This document shows, piece after piece, positions 9,905 to 17,513 of a DNA stretch of 64,000 bases. A program made the translations under genes and the position numbers. How positions within the stretch are numbered: position 1 is the stretch's first letter; each line of letters begins with the position of its first letter. Below the pieces are notes generated by a model. That model saw only the letters and a list, made by a program, of their open reading frames with translations. It was not told where the DNA came from and searched no databases. Origin of the DNA: Geobacillus thermocatenulatus (lineage in GTDB: Bacteria > Bacillota > Bacilli > Bacillales > Anoxybacillaceae); assembly GCF_002217655.1 (NCBI RefSeq), contig NZ_NEWK01000001.1:1250001-1314000 (forward strand), read 5' to 3'.

Positions 9905-9937
9905 CCCCATCGCCATCGGTTGGCGGTGGGGTTTTTT
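9905..9937 (+). terminator. Rho-independent terminator of the bkd operon
   Basis: Stem CCCCATCGCCA / TGGCGGTGGGG (one G-U pair) with a 5-base loop, followed by six T (9932-9937), 7 bp after the bkdB stop. Confidence 0.93.
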
Positions 9938-10017
9938 GCGTGGCGGGATTTCAAACTTCTTTCACAAATATGAAGTATAATGTGGGCAGAAACGAACGTG
10001 CGAAGGAGAAAAACGAG

Positions 10018-10995
10018 ATGAAACGAGCGAGCGTGTCGGTGCTGTTGTGCTGGTTCTTTCTGCTAAGCGGCTGCGTCCATCCGTCGTTTCCCCCGGTGGC
10101 CGCTTCGCTTTCTGTCGTCATCAGCCTCGATGTCAAAGCGGAAACGGTCACCTTTTTGAATGCAGAAAACGGCCGCAAAATCGCCCGTTGGAACATCAAT
10201 GAACCGTTTCAAGGAGGGGCGTTGAGCCCAGACGGCCGGACGCTTCTTTTGTACGGACGGGAGCTTGACGGCGTATATCGGTATGATTTGGCGACGGGAA
10301 AGCCGCTTTCAGAGTGGAAAACGGGAAGCGGCATCGTCAGCGCGGCCCCGTCCCCGGATGGCCGGACGTGGTTTTTGGGCGACAGCGAACATCACGCGGT
10401 GCGCGTTGTGAGCCGGGTCGGGAAAGAGATCGCCCGCCTTTCGGTCGGACACTCCCCGATGACGCTGCTTGTCAATCGCCAAGGAACGGAGATGTATGCC
10501 CTCGACTTCCAAGACGGCCGCGCCTTTGTCATTGATACGAGCCGCCTTCGTGTCATTCGCTCATTTTCGGTGCCGAAGATGGCGCTAGGCGGATTGATGC
10601 GCGAGCAGCAAGGGGAGTTGTGGATCGGCGGACATGGAAGCGGAAGCAAGGTGGAGACCAATATCCATGTCTATTCACTTCGAGACGGCCGCTTGTTGCG
10701 GACGGTTGCTGCGCCGGTCATGCCGGTCGATTTTGTCGAAACGAGCCGCGGCGTGTTTGTGCTAAGCCATGGTTCGAACACGATCCATCGGTTTTCGCCA
10801 AGCGGGAAGCGGCTCGGCTCCATCTCTGTCGGCGCCAATCCATTTGCGATGGAAGCGGCGTTCGGCCAGTTGTATATCGCGAGCTATGACAGCGATGAAA
10901 TCATCGTGGTCGATGAGGCGACGCTGCGCCCGCTCGCCCGCTGGAAGACGGGAGACGGCCCGCTGCAGCTATTCATTCGGGAGGGACGAACATGA
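10018..10995 (+). CDS. Beta-propeller (YncE/surface-antigen-like) lipoprotein
   Basis: Probable membrane-anchored extracytoplasmic protein of 325 residues. The start is ATG 10018 (RBS AAGGAG), giving a lipoprotein signal peptide with a hydrophobic core and lipobox LSGC, Cys19 as the lipidated residue; upstream extension to 9826 would run through the bkd terminator. The mature part is made of repeated blades of the type 'LSPDGRTLLLYGRELDGVYRYDL', typical of YncE-like seven-bladed propellers. A TATAAT at 9976-9981 gives a likely promoter with a weak -35. Its stop overlaps the start of a response regulator by 4 bp, suggesting it senses or modulates the signal for that two-component system. Function not known. 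Confidence 0.8.
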   Translation: MKRASVSVLLCWFFLLSGCVHPSFPPVAASLSVVISLDVKAETVTFLNAENGRKIARWNINEPFQGGALSPDGRTLLLYGRELDGVYRYDLATGKPLSEWKTGSGIVSAAPSPDGRTWFLGDSEHHAVRVVSRVGKEIARLSVGHSPMTLLVNRQGTEMYALDFQDGRAFVIDTSRLRVIRSFSVPKMALGGLMREQQGELWIGGHGSGSKVETNIHVYSLRDGRLLRTVAAPVMPVDFVETSRGVFVLSHGSNTIHRFSPSGKRLGSISVGANPFAMEAAFGQLYIASYDSDEIIVVDEATLRPLARWKTGDGPLQLFIREGRT

Positions 10996-11666
10996 AGGAG
11001 TGCGTTGTTTTAATTGTGGATGATGAGGAAGACATGCGTCTGCTCGTTGGCATGTATTTGGAAAACGCCGGTTTTCGCTGCCTCGAAGCAGGGGACGGGG
11101 AAGAAGCGCTGGTGCTGCTTTCGCAACATCCGGTCGATGTTGTGCTGTTGGACGTCATGATGCCAAAACAGGACGGATTCGCCGTCTGCGCCCGCATCCG
11201 CGAGCAGTCGGACGTGCCGGTGTTGTTTTTGACCGCGCTTGGCGAAGAATGGGATAAAGTGAAAGGATTGAAGCTGGGCGGCGACGATTACATTGTCAAG
11301 CCGTTCAGCCCGGGGGAGCTCGTCGCCCGCCTCGAGGCGGTGCTGCGTCGGACCGGTCGCGGTTTTGAACATGAGGGGCATCTCCGATTTGGCAACCTGG
11401 CCATCGACGAAAAAGGCCGAACCGTGACTGTTGGCGGCCAGGCGGTGAAGCTGACGCTGAAAGAGTTTGAGCTGTTGCTGTTTTTGGCAAAACACCGCGG
11501 CCAGGTGTTCAGCCGCGACGACTTGCTCGTCAAAGTATGGGGGTACGACTATACGGGAAACGCTCGCACGGTCGATACGCATATCAAAACGCTGCGTATG
11601 AAGCTGAAAGACGCTGCCCGCCACATCCAAACCGTCTGGGGCATCGGCTACAAGTTTGAGGGATGA
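10992..11666 (+). CDS. OmpR/PhoB-family response regulator
   Basis: Two-component DNA-binding response regulator, 224 residues. The receiver domain (1-120) has the acidic pair Asp10/Asp11, phospho-acceptor Asp54 in VVLLDVMMPKQDGF, and the conserved Lys in DDYIVKPFSPGEL. A winged-helix DNA-binding domain (about 130-224) ends in VWGIGYKFEG. It overlaps the lipoprotein upstream (ATGA) and the histidine kinase downstream (4 bp), so the three are translationally coupled. The regulon is unknown. Confidence 0.93.
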   Translation: MKECVVLIVDDEEDMRLLVGMYLENAGFRCLEAGDGEEALVLLSQHPVDVVLLDVMMPKQDGFAVCARIREQSDVPVLFLTALGEEWDKVKGLKLGGDDYIVKPFSPGELVARLEAVLRRTGRGFEHEGHLRFGNLAIDEKGRTVTVGGQAVKLTLKEFELLLFLAKHRGQVFSRDDLLVKVWGYDYTGNARTVDTHIKTLRMKLKDAARHIQTVWGIGYKFEG

Positions 11667-13075
11667 ACATGAGGCGGCTTCGGTTAGGACAGAAAATATG
11701 GCTTTCGATCGGCGCCGCGGTCGTGGTGACGCTGGCGTTTTCCTTTGGCCTTCTGAATTATTTTTACAGAACGGTGTACATGAAAGAAGTCGAGCGAACA
11801 TTGATCGCGGAAGGGACGAGCCTCGCCCGCGATTATCGCGGCGGGGCGGTGACGGAGGCGTATCGCCGTCAAATCGAATGGTATGATGAAAAATCGACGG
11901 CCACGATCTTGTTGATCGACAACCCGCGCGAACTGAGCGCCTGCTTTCCGTTTCCGGTCCACTATGACGCGTTGGTCAGCGGCCGCGACCGAGAAACGCT
12001 GTTAAATGGAAAGCCTGTCGTCAAAACGGGATACGAAAAGCGGTTCGGCCGCCGCGTGATGGCGGTCGTCGTTCCGCTTTTGGACGGCAGACGGCTTGAA
12101 GGAGCGATTTACTTGTATTTGCCGTTAGCCGACGTTCAGGCGGCAACGAAGCGGGCAGCCGCTGTGTTTTGGCCGTTCGCCGCCGTGTTCGCAGGCGCGC
12201 TGTTGGTGGCCGGGCGGCGGATGGTGCGGCAGATGACCGAGCCGCTCCAAGCGATGGAACAAGCGGCAGAACGCATGGCGGAAGGGCGTTATGAGGCGGA
12301 CATTCCCGTGCGGAGCGATGATGAAATCGGCCGCCTGGCGAAGGCGTTCAACCAAATGGCGGACGCCATTGCCAAAGAAGACGAGCGGAAGCGCGCGTTT
12401 TTAGCGAACGTCTCGCATGAATTGCGCACGCCGCTCAGCTATATGAAAGGATACAGCGAAGCGCTCCTTGCAGGCCTTGCGAAAACGGAAGAAGAGGAAA
12501 AGGCGCATCTTCGCCTCATCCACCGCGAAACGGAGCGGATGGAGCGGCTGGTGCGCGATCTTTTGGATTTGGCGCGCCTTGAAGGGCAAAGCGTGCCGCT
12601 CGAGCGCGCGCCGTTGGCGTTCGCCCAAGTGATCGAAGATGTCATCGCCACGTATGAACCGATCGCCGCGCAAAAGCGGATCGAGCTGGCGTGCGAGTTG
12701 GACTATGACATCATCGTCAACGGCGACGCCGACCGGCTCGAACAAGTCGTGCGCAACTTGCTTGACAACGCCATCCGCTACACCCCAGAAGGCGGTGTGG
12801 TGACGGTGCGGCTTTCCCGCTTGTCGGAAACGGAAGGCGAGCTTGTCGTCCAAGACACGGGCAAAGGCATTCCAAAAGACCAGCTCCCGTTTCTCGGCCA
12901 GCGCTTTTTCCGCGTCGACCGCGCCCGCACCCGCAAAGAAGGCGGCACTGGCTTGGGGCTTGCCATCGTCAAACAAATCGTCTCTCTTCATGACGGCGCG
13001 ATTTCGTTCGACAGCGACCTTGGACGTGGGACGACTGTATCGGTTCGCCTGCCGCTCGTTTGGGAAGAGGAGTAA
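11663..13075 (+). CDS. Membrane sensor histidine kinase
   Basis: Cognate kinase of the upstream response regulator, 470 residues. There is an N-terminal transmembrane helix (about 13-35), an extracytoplasmic sensor loop of about 130 residues, and a second helix (about 168-187). A HAMP domain (about 190-240) follows, then a HisKA domain with phosphorylated His252 in FLANVSHELRTPLSY. The HATPase domain has the N box NLLDNAIRYTP, G1 DTGKGI and G2 GGTGLGLAIVKQI. The ATG overlaps the regulator stop. No terminator with a clear T tract follows. Confidence 0.93.
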   Translation: MNMRRLRLGQKIWLSIGAAVVVTLAFSFGLLNYFYRTVYMKEVERTLIAEGTSLARDYRGGAVTEAYRRQIEWYDEKSTATILLIDNPRELSACFPFPVHYDALVSGRDRETLLNGKPVVKTGYEKRFGRRVMAVVVPLLDGRRLEGAIYLYLPLADVQAATKRAAAVFWPFAAVFAGALLVAGRRMVRQMTEPLQAMEQAAERMAEGRYEADIPVRSDDEIGRLAKAFNQMADAIAKEDERKRAFLANVSHELRTPLSYMKGYSEALLAGLAKTEEEEKAHLRLIHRETERMERLVRDLLDLARLEGQSVPLERAPLAFAQVIEDVIATYEPIAAQKRIELACELDYDIIVNGDADRLEQVVRNLLDNAIRYTPEGGVVTVRLSRLSETEGELVVQDTGKGIPKDQLPFLGQRFFRVDRARTRKEGGTGLGLAIVKQIVSLHDGAISFDSDLGRGTTVSVRLPLVWEEE

Positions 13076-13139
13076 ACATCGTTCAAGACACAGGAATGGA
13101 TGGTGTATAATCAATATAAATAGGAGGCAGGTGGAGGAT

Positions 13140-13202
13140 ATGGGTTCACCAGAAAAGGAACAGGCCCCTATGACCTACAAAGAGTATGTGGTACTCGGAT
13201 GA
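13140..13202 (+). pseudogene. N-terminal remnant, possibly of a Uma2-family (DUF820) protein
   Basis: A 20-codon ORF (MGSPEKEQAPMTYKEYVVLG) with tandem RBS-like sequences (AGGAGG at 13122, GGAGG at 13133) and a TATAAT at 13106-13111 stops abruptly at TGA. The MTYxEY pattern is how many Uma2-family proteins of Bacillaceae begin, so this may be the stub left by a deletion or by arrival of the adjacent minus-strand cluster. A functional short peptide cannot be excluded. The family assignment is from memory of the N-terminal pattern only. Confidence 0.35.
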
Positions 13203-13291
13203 GTGTATAACCGGGATGGGGCTGTTTTGGTTCGAGGATCGATTTGCGGAACGTTTTTTCGGAAATGACAACTCTCATTGACGGTGATGGT

Positions 13292-13346
13292 GAACAAAAG
13301 CTCCTTTCATTCCGTTTCAACAAGGTGATGAAAGGAGCTACTGTTC
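13292..13346. repeat. 19-bp imperfect inverted repeat at edge of the ABC/secreted-protein insert
   Basis: GAACAAAAGCTCCTTTCAT (13292-13310) and ATGAAAGGAGCTACTGTTC (13328-13346) pair at 17 of 19 positions around a 17-base loop. No T tract follows on either strand, so it is not a standard terminator. It lies between the probable Uma2 stub and the end of the minus-strand permease, that is, at the boundary of the AT-rich insert. Confidence 0.6.
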
Positions 13347-13406
13347 GATTATGGGGTTGCCTTATTCAAAAGGATTGCAAGAATGGGAAAAGGGAAGGCG
13401 AGAAGA

Positions 13407-15821
13407 TTATTCCGACAGTTGAACAAGGCGAGATCCAATCATGGAACCCAAGGTTATGGCTACCATCAAGACAGCGATTCCTATGCCGATGCAAATCCAC
13501 TTCATTGAGACGTTTAGCATACAAAGGATTGTTCCACTTATCACTGCTCCTGCCAAACTTGCCCAAGCAGACCATGCGAACGTTTCCATAAATAAAAATT
13601 TCACTATCTTTCCTTTTGTCCATCCAATCATTCTATACATGACGAATTCTTGTTTTCGTTCGTTGAACAAGGATGCTACTCCTTCACTCAATGAGATTGT
13701 GTTTAAGTAAAACACAACGATTGCAACAAACAGTCGAAAGAAATTCGTTCGATCATTAATGTAGTTTCCCATTGATGTCGTCGATGATCGTTGCCAAGCA
13801 TCTCCTAATGCGGCGATATGGATGGCTAATAACGTCAGAGCGAGGCAAAGCACGAACATCATCGGGATGATCAGTTGTTTATAGTAGAAAATGGAGGCCA
13901 GCTGTTTGTATGCATGTATTCTCTTTCGTGTTTTCTCTCGTCTCATCCATAAAAGAGCAACAGCAGCCAACGTAAAGATCCATAACAGAACAGCAACGGC
14001 GTACATCGAAGGAGTGGCGTCCCATTGATACAAAAAGAAAAGCGACACAATAAGAGCAATGGATGTCAACATATATTGTTCAAGGATATTTCGCCAGCGA
14101 ATCTTTTCCTTTTCCCATCCAATAATAGAAAGAAGTTCATTTTCTCTTGCCAATGTGTTCTGTTCAAATATAAATCGAACAACCAACCAGAACCCCGCGA
14201 AGAGAATGAGTAAAATTGTGGTGAGGATATAGAACCCATTCCATGTTTCTGTCAATGTTTGCGCAACGCCTAATGTCGTCCATGATTCTTTGACATTCCC
14301 AATCCCCTCTACCCGCAGCGTCATTTCCTTAAAAGAGGAACCGGCTACCACGTCCACCTCATATCCCATTTTTAGCAATTTGGTGGCGACTTTCTTGATT
14401 TTCTCCCGAGCTGCTTCGTTATAATTGGTGATTCCAGCAATCTTGATCCGTATGGCATCAATTGGTTTTTTGCCTTTAATCAGTTCTGCTGCATCAAGAG
14501 TGGTGACCCCGCTTGCTGGTGAAGGAATAAAGCTTCCTGGATGGGTGGTGGGGGTTAGAATGGTTCCGTCTTCAGCTATAGCTTTCATTTCCCCGTAAAT
14601 GCCTAACGGGCTAGCAGCAAGTCTGTTTCGGGAGGACGTATTCTGTGAAAACGTTCCAACTTGTTCAATAAGAAAAGGTATGTCTTGAGATTCCTGCATT
14701 GATACGCCTTTTTTCTCTATTTTTTTATAAGAAGGCGGTTCGCCATGATGCACAATGTTTACTGTCGGTACAGATTGTACGTGTTCATATTGAAGTTTTG
14801 AAGCCACATAGTAGACGGACGTATTATGATCGGCTACAAATCTTTCCGACAGCATCGGCACAAATTGATCGGATAATGCTAAAGCAGAGCCATCAAACGG
14901 TTTTTGAAAATGGGATAAATTGATTTCCATTGTTTGAGATGATTGAATTGGCGCCTTTTGCAATGTCGACAAGGCCGCATCGATTTTTTCGGGAGACGCT
15001 TCCATCATCCATTGGCTTTCTCTGAGACCGAGCATCGTTAAATAGTCTGGCAGCTTGACATCCAATTGGTCAACAGTGAGCTTCAAATACAATGGGATAT
15101 GTAAGTCGCGGTTTTGCAACACTTTTACAACAGGCGGATTTCCATAGCTTTTTAAAATGTCTTGGAGAATAGGGTTATTTGTCTTTTTCTTTAAAGCTGA
15201 AAAATCAATTCTGGTTAATTTTCCCTCGCTATCTGGATCGATAGCAACTAAAAGGTAGTAGTTCTCTGGCATAAGAACAGACATGGATGAACTAAACAGT
15301 TGTTGCTCTCTGTTATTGGTTATATACTGAATCATGCCCGGATGCGGCCGCTCAAAATAGACAATGGATTTTTCTTTGTTTAATGGATATTTTTTTCGGC
15401 CATCTGATGTATAAAATTGATATGTAAAGCGGGTCGGTCGGTTAAGTACGGGAAATTCTATTGAAACCTTTTTTCCACGGAAATAACCAAGAGATGCGAC
15501 AGGCGCGGCAATTTCTACATCTGGATCTTCTTTGATTTTTTTCCATTCAGAAATGGAGATTCCTCCTTTGCTGTCTCCAATATAGTTTTCCTCGACCATA
15601 TGGAGCGCCCGTTCAATCGTTGTGCGGGAAGAAGGTGGGCGTACAAGCAGGTCGTAGCTGCCTCGGCCGTACTGTTCAATCGATTTTTGAATGGTCGTTG
15701 TGGCCGTTTTCGACTTGTCCCATCCAAAAGGAATAAGAGTATAAATACTGATGAAGGCGAGGAGCGTGGTGATCGATATCCATTTTCGAGAATAGAGACG
15801 TTTCCATGTGATGGAAATCAT
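13407..15821 (-). CDS. Large FtsX-type ABC transporter permease
   Basis: 804-residue membrane protein translated downstream of its ATPase (ATG overlaps the ATPase stop). It has one N-terminal transmembrane helix (about 15-33), a very large extracytoplasmic domain (about 34-540), then about seven hydrophobic segments in the C-terminal third (for example ILTTILLILFAGFWLVV, then FVLCLALTLLAIHIAALG). This topology fits two-FtsX-domain permeases of the MacB/LolCE/BceB group, which export or extract peptides and lipoproteins rather than import nutrients. Base composition is clearly more AT-rich than the flanking metabolic genes, suggesting transfer. Likely substrate is the small secreted protein encoded upstream or an antimicrobial peptide; this is inference from context. 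Confidence 0.8.
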   Translation of the reverse strand: MISITWKRLYSRKWISITTLLAFISIYTLIPFGWDKSKTATTTIQKSIEQYGRGSYDLLVRPPSSRTTIERALHMVEENYIGDSKGGISISEWKKIKEDPDVEIAAPVASLGYFRGKKVSIEFPVLNRPTRFTYQFYTSDGRKKYPLNKEKSIVYFERPHPGMIQYITNNREQQLFSSSMSVLMPENYYLLVAIDPDSEGKLTRIDFSALKKKTNNPILQDILKSYGNPPVVKVLQNRDLHIPLYLKLTVDQLDVKLPDYLTMLGLRESQWMMEASPEKIDAALSTLQKAPIQSSQTMEINLSHFQKPFDGSALALSDQFVPMLSERFVADHNTSVYYVASKLQYEHVQSVPTVNIVHHGEPPSYKKIEKKGVSMQESQDIPFLIEQVGTFSQNTSSRNRLAASPLGIYGEMKAIAEDGTILTPTTHPGSFIPSPASGVTTLDAAELIKGKKPIDAIRIKIAGITNYNEAAREKIKKVATKLLKMGYEVDVVAGSSFKEMTLRVEGIGNVKESWTTLGVAQTLTETWNGFYILTTILLILFAGFWLVVRFIFEQNTLARENELLSIIGWEKEKIRWRNILEQYMLTSIALIVSLFFLYQWDATPSMYAVAVLLWIFTLAAVALLWMRREKTRKRIHAYKQLASIFYYKQLIIPMMFVLCLALTLLAIHIAALGDAWQRSSTTSMGNYINDRTNFFRLFVAIVVFYLNTISLSEGVASLFNERKQEFVMYRMIGWTKGKIVKFLFMETFAWSAWASLAGAVISGTILCMLNVSMKWICIGIGIAVLMVAITLGSMIGSRLVQLSE

Positions 15822-16495
15822 ATTCTCACCTCAGCCCTTGCAAGCATTCCATTCACTAAACGATAGATGTGATTGGCATGAACAGCTACTTCCATATCAT
15901 GCGTGACGACAACCATCGTTTTTCCTTGTATGTGTAATTGGCAAAACAGTTGAACGATATGATTGCGATTCTCATGATCGAGATTGCCGGTAGGTTCATC
16001 GCAAAAAAGAACATCCGGGTTGGCGATTAATGCGCGGGCTATCGCCACCCGCTGCTTTTCTCCCCCAGATAGGCTTTCTGGCAGTCGAGAGAATAAAGAC
16101 TCGTCAATTCCCATCATATGAAGCAGTTTTTTGGCTTTTTTGCGCAATTCATGTTTTGGGTGATCGTAATATAAGGGAAGGATCACATTATCCAATACAG
16201 AGTAGTAAGGAAGCAATTTGAAATCTTGAAAGACAAATCCGATATGGTTTCGCCTCCAATTGCTTCGTTGACGCTCTGTCAACTGATAAATGTTTGTATC
16301 GTTGAAACACACGTCCCCCGAGTCAGGATGGAGCAAACCAGATGCAATATGCAACAAGGTTGATTTTCCGCTGCCGGACGGTCCAACGATGGAAACCCAC
16401 TCCCCTTTTGAAATGGCAAGCTGAATGTTTTTTAAAACTTCGAGTCGGCCCGACTGGATATGGAATGATTTGCTAATGTTTTTTAATGAAATCAT
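15818..16495 (-). CDS. ABC transporter ATP-binding protein (MacB/LolD type)
   Basis: 225-residue ATPase partner of the downstream permease. Start is ATG 16495 ([11 protein letters not shown]) with RBS AAAGGAG; a longer GTG start at 16522 would lie inside a hairpin. Walker [10 protein letters not shown], signature [15 protein letters not shown] and Walker [14 protein letters not shown] are all intact. The family exports peptides or extracts lipoproteins with an FtsX permease. AT-rich like its partner. A strong hairpin at 16518-16551 separates it from the secreted protein gene and may set their ratio. Confidence 0.92.
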   Translation of the reverse strand: MISLKNISKSFHIQSGRLEVLKNIQLAISKGEWVSIVGPSGSGKSTLLHIASGLLHPDSGDVCFNDTNIYQLTERQRSNWRRNHIGFVFQDFKLLPYYSVLDNVILPLYYDHPKHELRKKAKKLLHMMGIDESLFSRLPESLSGGEKQRVAIARALIANPDVLFCDEPTGNLDHENRNHIVQLFCQLHIQGKTMVVVTHDMEVAVHANHIYRLVNGMLARAEVRI

Positions 16496-16517
16496 GATGT
16501 CGCTCCTTTCATCATTG

Positions 16518-16551
16518 AGCACCCTAGTTTTTTTATTGAAACTAGGGTGCT
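16518..16551 (-). promoter_or_regulatory. 13-bp perfect hairpin between secreted-protein gene and ABC genes
   Basis: AGCACCCTAGTTT / AAACTAGGGTGCT with an 8-base loop lies between the stop of the 123-residue secreted protein and the start of the ABC ATPase. On the minus strand no T run follows, so it is more likely a partial terminator or RNA-stabilising/processing hairpin that lets the small protein be made in excess over the transporter. Confidence 0.6.
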
Positions 16552-16570
16552 TGATGGATGATTCAGTGTG

Positions 16571-16942
16571 TTATCTGTCTTTTAAAGTGACACTTCCGTA
16601 GGCTGCATCGCTTGTGCCATTGGAGACATAAAGAGACGTATACCATGTTTTTGTACTTAGTGATCCTTTATTGTAATAAGAAGTGCTATAAGTAGAATAA
16701 TAATTGGCTTTTGGATCGTAAAAAGAAGTGGTGACCCCATTCCAATATTCCACATAATACGTATTGGTCGCCCCTCCGCCCCACGACAACTGTTTGGTGA
16801 AGTATGCAGAAGTGCCGATTTTTGTTTCATTAGCTGGACTTAAACTGGCGTACGTTGGTTCAGCGGCAAAGACATGAGGAATAGCGCTTGTCAGCAAAAT
16901 TGCACTTCCCAGAATAGCGGATGTGAGTTTGTTCAGTTTCAT
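16571..16942 (-). CDS. Small secreted protein, candidate exported peptide of the ABC cluster
   Basis: 123-residue precursor. Start ATG 16942 follows AGGAGGGG, giving MKLNKLTSAILGSAILLTSA and a Sec signal peptide with probable cleavage after VFA or FAA near residue 26-28. The mature part of roughly 96 residues is rich in Tyr, Ser, Thr and Asn, has no cysteine and ends SVTLKDR. I do not recognise the family. The set 'small secreted protein + FtsX permease + ATPase' resembles the layout of lactococcin-972-type bacteriocin loci, but the lactococcin 972 sequence pattern itself is not visible. A minus-strand TTGACA lies 60 bp upstream. Could be a bacteriocin, a signal or a surface protein. Confidence 0.65.
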   Translation of the reverse strand: MKLNKLTSAILGSAILLTSAIPHVFAAEPTYASLSPANETKIGTSAYFTKQLSWGGGATNTYYVEYWNGVTTSFYDPKANYYSTYSTSYYNKGSLSTKTWYTSLYVSNGTSDAAYGSVTLKDR

Positions 16943-16981
16943 GATCTTCCCCTCCTTTTTATACAAAAAATTCTATATATT

Positions 16982-17010
16982 ACACATATCAAAAAAAAAG
17001 AAATTGTCAA
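16982..17010 (-). promoter_or_regulatory. Probable promoter of the secreted-protein/ABC operon
   Basis: On the minus strand a perfect -35 TTGACA (17005-17010) is followed after 16 bp, including nine consecutive T, by TATGTG (16983-16988), a weak -10. The whole 16943-17060 stretch is very AT-rich. Confidence 0.45.
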
Positions 17011-17332
17011 TATTTTTTGTCATCCAAACCCTTTTTAGTTTTGATTTGGTTCAGCAATATTGCTTAAAGAGATGTACGGTATAAAAAGAAAAAAATGTTG
17101 TGTTGGTTTTCCTCATCATGATCGTCTTTCTTTGTCAAGTATACTTTGTGGTGAAGATCCTTTGATTTGGATGATTTGTAAATTGTCTACACTTCACATT
17201 TCCGATCTTCTTGGTGAAATGGGGGAGTGCTTTCCATTCCCATGTCAAATGAATTCTTGACACATGTAAAATCCTTGCGATTTTGTGCGAAGTCCATGTC
17301 CCGTTTGACAGCAACCAAGAAGTCTTTGTTCA
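17011..17332. other. AT-rich intergenic region without supported gene
   Basis: Between the divergent secreted-protein and mut promoters. A 66-codon ORF on the plus strand (17060-17260) lacks a ribosome binding site and recognisable content. The only structure noticed is the short palindrome GCAATATTGC near 17053-17062. It probably represents the right edge of the AT-rich insert. Confidence 0.5.
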
Positions 17333-17361
17333 TTGCCCAAAACCAGCCTATGTACTACAAT
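17333..17361 (+). promoter_or_regulatory. Sigma-A-type promoter of the mut operon
   Basis: TTGCCC (17333-17338), 17 bp, TACAAT (17356-17361), about 150 bp upstream of mutA. The 5' leader of about 145 nt is long, but no clear riboswitch (for example cobalamin) structure was recognised in it. Confidence 0.6.
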
Positions 17362-17513
17362 AAACATAGAACCCGTTTTTTCCCACCCAAGCACGGCTTC
17401 ATTTGTTTGGCGTGAGGCGCCATTGGGTGTTGCCCGTCTTCAGGTGGAAAAAGGCGCGGAAAAACGAAAGCGGTTTCTTTTTTGGGAGAAAGACGCGAAA
17501 GGGGAATGGGGAA

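Noticed and set aside
16571-16942. Calling the small secreted protein a lactococcin 972 family bacteriocin
   Set aside because: The operon layout fits but the characteristic sequence pattern of that family is not visible; left as unknown secreted protein.
17060-17260. 66-codon plus-strand ORF with several cysteines upstream of the mut operon
   Set aside because: No RBS, no recognisable domain, and located in the AT-rich joint region; it could only be revived by conservation data.
17362-17513. Cobalamin riboswitch in the long mut leader
   Set aside because: The leader contains GC-rich inverted segments but no B12-box sequence I could recognise.
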